Shown piece by piece: positions 5,995 to 14,200 of a DNA stretch of 19,758 nucleotides. Position 1 is the first letter of the stretch. The number at the start of each line of letters is the position of its first letter. The notes beneath the pieces were generated by a model that worked only from the letters and a program-made list of their open reading frames with translations, ran no database searches and was not told where the DNA came from. The stretch lies in NCBI GenBank assembly GCA_002686955.1, contig NYZA01000226.1, forward strand, positions 1 to 19,758, given 5' to 3'. The DNA is from Gemmatimonadota bacterium (GTDB lineage Bacteria; GCA-2686955). Made by a program: the position numbers and the translations under genes.

Positions 5995-7278
5995 TCAGCG
6001 CGGAATCTGAGCAAGCTGAAGCTCGCGCAGCAACCTCTCGAGCTCTTCCGCCTTATTGGCGCCGTCGAGCTCGCCGCTGATCATCTGCACCCATGCGAGC
6101 AGAAAGGGGGCCGCCGGCACCATGCGCACCGCATGGATCGACTTCGGCGATTGAACGCTGGAGCTCAGATGGATCGCGGGCAGGTGTCGGGACGCTTCCG
6201 GGATCGCCTCTTTTCTGAAGCCTCTCCGGTTTCGCTCCAGGAGCACGAAGCCCCCTCGTTTGACGTAAACCACCACGCTGCTACCCGCTCGCCCTTTCAC
6301 GGAGGCGCCCAGCCACTGGAAGAGCCGCCCCATCTCGGAGATCGGAGGATCGCCGGAGCGTGCCAGATCCCCCGCGATCGCGCTCATGACCCATGCGGGC
6401 AGTCCCCCCGGTCCATCGTGGAGCGCAACCCCATGCAGACGCCGAAGAACGTCCTGTGCATGATCGAGGTCGACGGCACCCACCCGGCAGGCGACCGCGC
6501 CCCTGGCCACCGCGGTCCAGACCTGCGAACGGGTGGCCTCGTTCAGCAGCAGCCCCACGGTATGGGAGAGGCGCCCACCTCGACGCCGATCGGGCAGCAC
6601 GGAGTCCACTCCCGATTCCCAGCCGGCGACGAAGGCACAGACCAGGGAGGACCGGCCCAGGCTCTTCGGAGAACTGATCGCTTTCGGGAGCAGGCCGTGG
6701 TCGGTCGCCAGATCGCCGATCAGCTCTCCCACGAAGGTGTCTTCGATCCAGAGCGCGACCACCGGCGCGCCGTCGGGATCGGTCGCGTGGTCCCGCTTCT
6801 TCGCGACACCCTTGACGATCGGCCCCGTCAGCTGCCGCCACCGCTTCAGCTTCGAGAACGCAGACCGCCCAATCGAATAGCCGAAAAGCAGCGCGCCGGC
6901 CAAGGCCACGAGGACGAAATGCCAACGCCGTTTGATCCGCTCTCGCCAAGGAGACACCGAAGTGCTCGGCTCCAGATCGACGTCGAAAGGAAGATCGAAC
7001 CCACCTCCGCCCGAGTCGGCGCTCGCGCGCGTCCGCAAGGCTGGATCCGCCGGCTCGGCGATCGGCTCGGGAGGGGTCAGATACTCCAGGCCCAACCTTC
7101 CCACGGGATCTTCGGCGATGAATCCGTCGAAGGTGGGCGCTGATTCCGAGAAAGGGGCGTGGGCCGTCGTCTCTTGAGCCAAGATCGGCGCGCCGATCAG
7201 CGCACACCCGAGCACCCAAATGAAGGCGATCGACGACGCTCTCTCGCCGCGACCGGATCGGATTCCGCCGCTACTCAA
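5995..7278 (-). CDS. Hypothetical exported/membrane protein
   Basis: I do not recognise this family. I chose the TTG at 7278: AGGA sits 7 nt upstream, the next gene's stop at 7328 is not overlapped, and the product (427 residues) then starts with a clean signal sequence (basic n-region, SIAFIWVLGCALIGAPILA, AQ). Longer in-frame extensions run into the metallophosphoesterase gene and are Arg-rich and non-protein-like. A low-complexity Pro/Ala/Gly-rich stretch of about 80 residues follows. A second helix lies near 120-138 (FVLVALAGALLFGYSIG), after which a soluble domain of about 290 residues runs to the end. That domain has no catalytic motif I can name. It lies 49 bp downstream of the metallophosphoesterase gene and is probably in the same transcript. 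Confidence 0.7.
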   Translation of the reverse strand: MSSGGIRSGRGERASSIAFIWVLGCALIGAPILAQETTAHAPFSESAPTFDGFIAEDPVGRLGLEYLTPPEPIAEPADPALRTRASADSGGGGFDLPFDVDLEPSTSVSPWRERIKRRWHFVLVALAGALLFGYSIGRSAFSKLKRWRQLTGPIVKGVAKKRDHATDPDGAPVVALWIEDTFVGELIGDLATDHGLLPKAISSPKSLGRSSLVCAFVAGWESGVDSVLPDRRRGGRLSHTVGLLLNEATRSQVWTAVARGAVACRVGAVDLDHAQDVLRRLHGVALHDGPGGLPAWVMSAIAGDLARSGDPPISEMGRLFQWLGASVKGRAGSSVVVYVKRGGFVLLERNRRGFRKEAIPEASRHLPAIHLSSSVQSPKSIHAVRMVPAAPFLLAWVQMISGELDGANKAEELERLLRELQLAQIPR

Positions 7279-7283
7279 TCGGT

Positions 7284-7290
7284 CTTCCTC
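7284..7290 (-). promoter_or_regulatory. Ribosome binding site deciding a TTG start
   Basis: Read on the minus strand, GAGGAAG ends 5 nt before the TTG at 7278, so the AGGA core has 7-nt spacing. This is the best Shine-Dalgarno match near the 5' end of the hypothetical protein and supports TTG over the more distant ATG codons. Confidence 0.55.
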
Positions 7291-7327
7291 GGTGTCGTGC
7301 CTTCGGACTCTACCACTAGCCCTAGTG

Positions 7328-8896
7328 TCACCCGACCTGCGCGCGATCGTCAACCGCCGGATCATGCTTCTGTCGTGGAAGGACCGCACCGGGGATCTCC
7401 GCGAGTGGGATGCTCCGTTCTTCCCACCGATAAAGTCGCGCGTGAATGTCCTCTTTGACATGTTTGACGATCAAATGGGTAAAGGGAACTCCGTCTCCCG
7501 CCTCTTGGCCGTCGATCCACGTGCCGGTGTTGAAGTACCAGCCCCCATCTTCGAGGGGCACCTGCAGCGCGTCGTGGGTATGACCGAAGACGACCAGTGG
7601 GACGCCGACCGACTTGCGAATCTTCTCGGCCGTCGGCGGCAGCCAACGCGCGGGATCCAGGTTCCGTCCTTTCTCCATTGCTCTGGCCAAGAGAATCGTC
7701 CCGATCGAGATCCCCGCACCCGCGACCACCGCCCGAACGGGCGTGAGAGCCAAGAAGCCGAGCGCCACCAGAGCGGCCGCCCCGCAGTAGAGGATCACGC
7801 GATCGAGGCAGAGCACCCGGAGCACCTCCCAGATCGAAGCCGTGGCGGGACGCCGGCGGAGGGCATCGAGCTGCAAGACCACGTCGGGGGAGAGGCCAAA
7901 TCCTTCCGCGACTTCATGAAGCTTCCGCAAATGGTCGGCCCTTCGCCGGACCCTTCCCTCATGCCCGTACTGACGCCACAGATTGATCAGCCTCCACGCA
8001 AAATAGGAGTAGTGATAGGCGATCCGGAGCGATCGGCCGAAGCCCTGCCGAATGCTCCAACCGACGAAACGGCGAATCCCCCAGTTCGATTTGCCATGGG
8101 GGTCCATGTGGGGATTGAGATTGATGAAGTAGCGCACGCTGGCGGCGGACAGATTCAGCTCCAACTCCTCGTCGGAATGTCCGGTGCGGGGATCGAGGAA
8201 GGCATCCCACGACGAGCTCGCATCGTACTGGTGGCCGTGCTCCACGTAGACCAGCCCTTGCTCGCAGTAGAACCAGGGGTAGAAGGTGATCCCCGCGTAG
8301 ACCCTCTCGCGCGCCCCCTCATCCACCAGACCGGCCAAGCGCCCCTTGAACTGCTCCTGTACCTCGGGCCAATGGAACTCGACATCGTGGTTGCCGATTA
8401 CTATCGCCAGCTCGTTCCCGGCCGCGACGAAGCGCGCGAAGCGCTCGAAAACTCCCGGGTGCCGGTCGAGGATCCGCTCGAGCTTGCGGTCGACCGCCTG
8501 GGGTCCCGTTCCGATTCCGAAGCGGCGCTCGTCCCCGTGGGCGAGATCGGGATCTTCGCACCAGTCCTCCGGGATCAGATGGACGTGCATGAAGTCGACC
8601 ATGTCGCCGTTGATGATCAGCCGCCAGGGTTGGCCACCGCGCCGGCGCAACGTGTAGTGGTCGAGGAACTCGCAGAGCTTTCTCTCGACCACGACGAGGC
8701 GCCGCAAGAACGCGATGTTACGGCCGGGCTTGCAATCCTCTCCCAAGTGGAGGTCGCTGATGATCAGCAGGTTGGCCGCCCTTCCCGCCCGCGGAGGTGC
8801 GCCTTCTCGACCGAGCGCGCGCCGCCAGCGGGAGGCGATACGCCTCCACAGGCCGCCGTGGCGACGATTCGTCTTTTTCGATCCGCGCGTGGCCAT
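7328..8896 (-). CDS. Calcineurin-like metallophosphoesterase with membrane segment
   Basis: The five metal-binding blocks of the calcineurin-like phosphoesterase fold are present in order: SDLH (47-50), NGD (96-98), GNHD (168-171), EHGHQ (219-223) and GHTH (438-441). The product is 522 residues. About 200 extra residues sit between the fourth and fifth blocks. They include an Arg-rich helical part and a hydrophobic pair of helices at about 368-404, so the enzyme is probably tied to the membrane with its active site split around the insertion. The N-terminus is very basic (RR-rich, 1-40), which suggests binding to phospholipid or nucleic acid. The fold is shared with lipid A enzyme LpxH, but length and insertion differ and the substrate is unknown. 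The ATG at 8896 lies 105 bp after the thioesterase stop, and a membrane protein gene follows. Confidence 0.85.
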   Translation of the reverse strand: MATRGSKKTNRRHGGLWRRIASRWRRALGREGAPPRAGRAANLLIISDLHLGEDCKPGRNIAFLRRLVVVERKLCEFLDHYTLRRRGGQPWRLIINGDMVDFMHVHLIPEDWCEDPDLAHGDERRFGIGTGPQAVDRKLERILDRHPGVFERFARFVAAGNELAIVIGNHDVEFHWPEVQEQFKGRLAGLVDEGARERVYAGITFYPWFYCEQGLVYVEHGHQYDASSSWDAFLDPRTGHSDEELELNLSAASVRYFINLNPHMDPHGKSNWGIRRFVGWSIRQGFGRSLRIAYHYSYFAWRLINLWRQYGHEGRVRRRADHLRKLHEVAEGFGLSPDVVLQLDALRRRPATASIWEVLRVLCLDRVILYCGAAALVALGFLALTPVRAVVAGAGISIGTILLARAMEKGRNLDPARWLPPTAEKIRKSVGVPLVVFGHTHDALQVPLEDGGWYFNTGTWIDGQEAGDGVPFTHLIVKHVKEDIHARLYRWEERSIPLAEIPGAVLPRQKHDPAVDDRAQVG

Positions 8897-9001
8897 TTCG
8901 GCTCTTCGATTCAGATCCTACACGCATGAAAATAACATCCGCAGAGACGTGAGTCGTATCGATCAGATCGGCGGGAAAGTCGTGAGTGAGAGTGGTGCCG
9001 C

Positions 9002-9448
9002 TCAATCGCCCTCGTCGATCGGAATCAGGCGCAGGAGCTCCCGCGGCATCGGGCGCGCCCGCCCGTCCCGGCCCACGGCCGCATGGATCGTCGAGCCGGA
9101 GGCGAGCAGCTCGCCGTCCGATTGCCGATGAACCTCATAGCTGAAGCGCAGACGGACGCGATTCGCCTCTTCGATGGAGGTCGCGATCAGAACGACATCG
9201 TCGAACTCGGCTCCGCGACGGTACTTGGCCGAGGCCTCCAAGACAGGAATGAACACACCGCGCCCCTCTTCGAGCATGCGGTAGTCGGCCCCCAGCTCGC
9301 GCAAATAGTCGCCACGCCCCGCTTCGAACCAGGCGAAATAGTGGGCGTAGTAGACCACGCCCATGCGGTCGGTTTCGCCATAGCGAACACGATGGGCGGT
9401 GGTCTGCACGTGGGGGAATCGCCGCTTCAGTGCGACCCCTCTCGCCAC
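9002..9448 (-). CDS. Acyl-CoA thioesterase, YbgC/4HBT hotdog family
   Basis: This 148-residue single hotdog-fold protein has the family signature YGETDRMGVVYYAHYFAWFE, with the catalytic Asp27. These enzymes hydrolyse acyl-CoA thioesters in the cytoplasm. YbgC belongs to the Tol-Pal operon in many Gram-negative bacteria, but no tol genes are seen here. The start is a GTG at 9448 with AGGA 7 nt upstream, both inside the end of accA, giving a 22-bp overlap. Coupling with accA, which makes malonyl-CoA, suggests a role in acyl-CoA or fatty-acid metabolism. Naming it 4-hydroxybenzoyl-CoA thioesterase would be over-precise. Confidence 0.88.
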   Translation of the reverse strand: MARGVALKRRFPHVQTTAHRVRYGETDRMGVVYYAHYFAWFEAGRGDYLRELGADYRMLEEGRGVFIPVLEASAKYRRGAEFDDVVLIATSIEEANRVRLRFSYEVHRQSDGELLASGSTIHAAVGRDGRARPMPRELLRLIPIDEGD

Positions 9449-10407
9449 TCACCGATCCTGTTGAAGCGCTCGATCCGCCGCTGGATCAGCTCGTTGCTCA
9501 AGAGAGACGAGAGCTCGTCGAGGTGTGCCTCGATCCTCGCACCGAGCGCGGCGGCGGTGCTCTTCCAATCGGTGTGGGCTCCGGCGACCGGCTCGGGAAT
9601 GATCTCATCGACGAGCCCGAGCTCCTCGAGTTGCGGCGCCGTGAGCTTCAGCGCCTCGGCCGCTGCGGGAGCCATCTCGGGTGTGCGCCAGAGGATCGAT
9701 GCGCAGCCTTCGGGGGAGATGACGCAGTACCATGCGTTTTCAAGCATCAGGAGTCGATCGGCGACGCCGATTCCCAGCGCTCCGCCGCTGCCTCCCTCTC
9801 CGATCACGATCGCGAGGATCGGGACAGCGAGGACGGACATCTCTCGCAGGTTGACCGCGATCGCCTCGGCGATGCCGCGCTCCTCCGATGCGATGCCCGG
9901 AAAAGCGCCCGGCGTATCGACGAACGCGAGGATCGGCAGTCCGAAACGGCCCGCCAACTCCATTATTCGCAACGCCTTGCGGTAGCCCTCGGGATGGGGC
10001 ATTCCGTAGTTGCGCATGATCCGCTTCTTGGTGTCGCGCCCCTTCTGCTGCCCGACAACGGCCACCGATCGCTCGCCGAGGCGGGCCAACCCGCAGACCA
10101 TGGCGGGATCGTCGGCGAAGCGGCGATCGCCGTGCAGCTCGATCCAGTCGCTCAGGATCAAGTCGATATAATCGAGCGTGTGCGGACGTTCGGGATGGCG
10201 CGCGACCTGCACCCGTTCCCAGGTGGTCAGATTGGCGTAGCGCCGGTTTTGCAGCTGAGTGGTCCGGGTCGCGAGCTGCTCAAGCGCATCGGAGACCGCC
10301 TTGCTCTCATCGGGCTCGTCGGTCGTTCCCGTGGCGCTACGGAGCGCGTCGATCCTGGCCTGCAGATTCTGGACGTTGCGGTCGAAATCGCTGAGTGGGT
10401 TGTTCAT
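9427..10407 (-). CDS. accA: Acetyl-CoA carboxylase carboxyltransferase subunit alpha
   Basis: AccA pairs with AccD to transfer the carboxyl group from biotin to acetyl-CoA, the first committed step of fatty acid synthesis. The 326-residue product is close to the usual 320. It carries an N-terminal helical part (1-60), RPHTLDYIDLI (74-84), GDRRFADDPAMVCGLARL (93-110), GQQKGRD (119-125), PEGYRKALRIMELAGRFGLPI (139-159), VDTPGAFPG (163-171) and EGGSGGALGIGVADRLLML (204-222). The ATG at 10407 fits the family start; a longer reading from 10635 runs through the upstream gene and is ignored. The gap to the upstream beta-barrel gene is only 11 bp. dnaE-accA proximity is well known, with here one gene inserted between them. 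accD is not in the window. Confidence 0.96.
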   Translation of the reverse strand: MNNPLSDFDRNVQNLQARIDALRSATGTTDEPDESKAVSDALEQLATRTTQLQNRRYANLTTWERVQVARHPERPHTLDYIDLILSDWIELHGDRRFADDPAMVCGLARLGERSVAVVGQQKGRDTKKRIMRNYGMPHPEGYRKALRIMELAGRFGLPILAFVDTPGAFPGIASEERGIAEAIAVNLREMSVLAVPILAIVIGEGGSGGALGIGVADRLLMLENAWYCVISPEGCASILWRTPEMAPAAAEALKLTAPQLEELGLVDEIIPEPVAGAHTDWKSTAAALGARIEAHLDELSSLLSNELIQRRIERFNRIGEWREGSH

Positions 10408-10418
10408 GGGCGGTGAGT

Positions 10419-11234
10419 CTAGCGAGACTGCCGGTATGTGATGACAAGCTCGCGGCTGAGATCGACGAGCTCCGAGCGCCCGAAGAGATCTCTCACGTTG
10501 AATTGGATGCTGAGCCCTTCGGCGAACTCCACCGAGACCGCGGTGTTCAGATAGCCTCGGCCCGGGTGGCGTAGGGGGATCAGATCGGGATCGTCGTCGT
10601 TGAGTGCGGTCGAGTACTCGAGCGCCCAGTTCCACTGCAGGTTGATCGCGAGATCGAGACCCGCGAAGAGATCGGGACGGTCGTCCTGGGAGCCTCCCTC
10701 GAGCGGATTGTACGAGATGCCGGCATGGAGGCCGAAGCCCTCCAGTGCCGAGTAGCTCTTCGATAGAACGGAGTGAATCCCGCGCGCCTTGAGCTCATAG
10801 CGGCCGGCTTCATCGAACCAGGCGCCGATGCCCTGCGAATCGAATCCAACGATCCACGCGGGCCTGGAGGTGGTTTCGTCCAGCAGGCGGATCTTGAAGT
10901 GCAGCTCCGGTCGCGGATACCACTCGGGACTCCCCTCGCCGAGCACGCCGAGCCCACCGAAGGAGGCACCGATCTGAGCTTGATCGGTGAGCCCCAAGCG
11001 AAAGCGCGCAACCGTTCCACCGGCGTGGAAGGTGCGGATCGCCAGGTCGTAGGTGTCTCGTTCGAGCATTCCCGCCGTCGGCACATCGATCAGCTCCAAG
11101 GGCGGCAGCTGGGGAGGCGGAATCGCCAAAGGGATGCGGGGTGGGGCCTCGGCCTGCCCCAACGCGGGCGAGGCGAGGGCCAGGAAGGCCACGCCGATGG
11201 GATGCCAAGATCGGAACCTGCTCTTCTGGATCAT
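10419..11234 (-). CDS. YjbH-like outer-membrane beta-barrel protein
   Basis: The ATG at 11234 overlaps the dnaE TGA (ATGA), with GGGGA just upstream, and gives a 271-residue product. A signal peptide ending near ALGQA is followed by a Pro-rich linker and IDVPTAGMLERDTYDLAIRT. Alternating short hydrophobic strands come next (VARFRLGLTDQAQIGASFG, PELHFKIRLLDE, FGLHAGISYNP, DLFAGLDLAIN). The protein ends with residues able to form a last barrel strand (ELVITYRQSR). The pattern and the GLTDQAQIGASF-type block match the YjbH/DUF940 group of outer-membrane proteins linked to exopolysaccharide. The product is shorter than E. coli YjbH, about 700 residues, so this covers the barrel part only. No capsule genes are nearby. 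Translation coupling to dnaE is probably positional rather than functional. Confidence 0.7.
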   Translation of the reverse strand: MIQKSRFRSWHPIGVAFLALASPALGQAEAPPRIPLAIPPPQLPPLELIDVPTAGMLERDTYDLAIRTFHAGGTVARFRLGLTDQAQIGASFGGLGVLGEGSPEWYPRPELHFKIRLLDETTSRPAWIVGFDSQGIGAWFDEAGRYELKARGIHSVLSKSYSALEGFGLHAGISYNPLEGGSQDDRPDLFAGLDLAINLQWNWALEYSTALNDDDPDLIPLRHPGRGYLNTAVSVEFAEGLSIQFNVRDLFGRSELVDLSRELVITYRQSR

Positions 11235-14200
11235 GCCTTTCCCCATTCGCTCTTCGAGACCGCCGTCCGCGTCCAGGTCACGTTCCTCACCCCTTCGACC
11301 GCGCGGAGCGCATCGTCGAGAGAGGCCGATGGGCGTACCTTCACATCCTTGAGAGGCAAAGCGACGACGCCGTGCCCCTCGGTTTCCACATTCACCGTTA
11401 TGGGGCAGGTTCCACCGTGGGCTACCAACACCTTTCGCAGAGAACGGGCCACGGGTCGCTGGTGGTCTCCACCGATCCGAAGGTGCAGCCCCGCGGCCAT
11501 CCGGGCGAATGCCTGGTTCAAGGGGAATGCCCTCTCGACGACAATTCCGGTGTCGGCTTCTCGAGTGGAACGGCGGCCGATCACAAGCAACATATCGGTC
11601 TGATCGAGCACTTCGCGGTTGTTCTTGTACGCCTCTGGAAAAAAGACGGCCTCGACCACGGCGGAGAAATCCTCCAGCTCGACTACGCACATCGGCTCCC
11701 CGCGGCGGGTGCTCAGGTTTCTGCGAGAGGTCACCAGTCCCGCGACCGTGAACTCCTCGGCGCTCGGTGTCGCTCCGTCGATCTGCTCCTTGATCGTGTA
11801 GTTCGCGAATCGGTCTATCTCGGTGCGGAAGTCCTCCAGTGGATGCCCCGAGAGGTAGTGTCCCAACACCTCCTTCTCTCGGTTGAGCAGCTCCGCGCGT
11901 TCCCATTCGGGGAGCGTCTCCAAGGGCGGTTCGATCGTCTCACCCGGACCATCTTCGCCAAAAAGCGATGTCTGCCCGGAAGCGACCTCTCGCTGATGGG
12001 CGTGAGCGACGTCGATCGTGCGATCCGCCGATGCGAACTTGCTCGATCGCGTCCCCGGGAAGGAATCGAGGGCCCCCGCGGCGGCCAGGCTTTCGATCAC
12101 ACGTTTGTTGACCAGACGCAGATCGAGGTGCTTGGCCCAAGCGAAAAGGCCTGTGTGTACACCCTTCTTCTTGCGCGCCACGATCATGGACTCGATCGCC
12201 GAGCGGCCGACGTTCTTCACCGCACCGAGACCGAATCGCAGCCCCCCTTCCGACACCGAAAAACCGAACGCCGAGTCGAACACCGAGGGAGGTTCGACGG
12301 CGATCTCGATTCGGCGACACTCATCCATGAAATGCGAGACCTGATCGGAGTCGTTCATCACCGAGGTCATGGTCGCCGCGAGAAACTCCAGCGGATAGTG
12401 CGCCTTCAGATAGGCCGTCTGATACGCCACGTACGCATAGGCCGCGGAATGACTATTGTGAACCAGTAGATCATCCGCCACGAAACAGCGGGTGCCCGGG
12501 ACTTCGAGATCATAGGTCATCGCCTCGCCCGCGGACTCGATCGCCACGATTTCGTCCCAAGCCAGATCCCCTTCGCGGGGCCGGAGCAGAGCGTCGAGAA
12601 TCGCGGTACCGGCCCCCCTAAACACGGTCGTACTCGCGCTACCCCCCTCCCCGCCTGCACGCTTCACCGTCTTGCTCGAGCAAAGAACTTCGTTGGCCGC
12701 CCAGGCGACACAATCGACCACGATCGGCAGCGCCGCTTCGGAACGTCTCGCTTGCGCGACAAATCTCGCGAGCTCCGCCAGCTCGGAAAGCTCCGAGATC
12801 TCCACCCCTTCGCCATCGCGCCTGGCGATTACACCCACGCGACCCAGAAGGTGTTGCAGAAGCTCCCCCCCCCGCGACCAGCGAAGCGTCGCTCCCTCGG
12901 CGCGCGCGCGATGAGCGATGTCGAGCGCAATCAGCTCTCGCAGATCCTCCCGATCGAGTGCCGTGGCATCTTCCCCCAGAGCTTCGATCCCCGCCTCTTC
13001 CTCTTCGACCTCCAATGCGTCGATCCGCGGATGCCCCTCGGCCACCGCCCACGCTATGCGGCGGGGAACGGCCACCCGAACACCCGTCGCCAATTCGTCG
13101 ATGCGGCGCCAACCATCGGGCGAAAGCAGAGGATGATTCGCACTGGCCACCAGCTCGCGGCCGCTGCGCGTCGTTACGCGGAAGACCGGTCGAATACCGT
13201 TCTCGAGAACCGCGGCAACCCGCTCCGATCGAGCCTCGCCGATCACGGGATCGGCGCTGGCGACCTCGAGCGTGCCGCCGGTCGCCGCGGCGGAGGAATG
13301 CAGCGCATCGATCCTCACTCTGCGGCCGCTACGGGCGTCGACCACGAGTGTCTCACCGACGAGGCACTTATTGAAACCGTACTGCGCGAACTCCTCCAAC
13401 AGATCGAACACGGCAAAGGCGGTCTTCCGCCCAATGTTGTTCCCCTCGCAGCCCGAGACGAACACACCTTTCTGCTCGGCCATCACGTCGGCCCTCTTCT
13501 TGCCCATGGCCCGGCGCAGAATATCGGCACCCCCCAGCGAATAGCCGGCCATGATCTGCGCGATCCTCATCACCTGTTCCTGGTAGACGATCACACCGTA
13601 GGTGTCGCGCAGAATCGGCTCCATCGAGGGATGAAGGAGCTCGATCTTCTCTTCACCCTTCTTGCGGGCGATGAAAGCGTCTATGTTCTTCATCGGGCCC
13701 GGTCGATACAGGGCGTTCATTGCGATCAGGTCGGTGATCTTCTCCGGCTTCAGCTTGGTCAGGTATTCCCGCATCCCTCCCGACTCGAACTGGAAGACCC
13801 CCACGGTATCACCGCGGCCGAAGAGCTCGAAGGTCTCTCGATCTTCGAGATCCAGCCGGTCGAAATCGATCTCGACGCCGTGGTTGCGCCGAATCATCTC
13901 GGCCGCGTTGTCGAGAATCGTAAGAGTGCGAAGGCCCAAGAAGTCCATCTTGAGAAGCCCGTACTCCTCGACGAACTTCATATCCCATTGTGTCGCGAGA
14001 TCGCCGTCGGCGTTCTGGAAGAGTGGAACGAAGTTCTCGACCGGCTCGGGCGTTATCACGATTCCGGCGGCATGGATCCCCGCATGGCGACACATCCCTT
14101 CCACCGCTTGCGACATCTCCAGAAGATCCTGATTGATGCCCCCGCCCGAGGCCATCTCACTCAGCTCCGGCACCCGCTCGATCGCCTCGCTCAGAGTGAT

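Noticed and set aside
7220-8929. 569-codon open frame antisense to the metallophosphoesterase
   Set aside because: All five phosphoesterase blocks are on the minus strand. This frame looks like a shadow made by GC-rich third positions.
1566-10130. Five copies of the palindrome GCGATCGC (1566, 1681, 6374, 9857, 10123)
   Set aside because: The copies fall in coding sequence, where Ala-Ile and Ile-Ala codon pairs in a GC-rich genome easily make this 8-mer. A true excess needs genome-wide counting.
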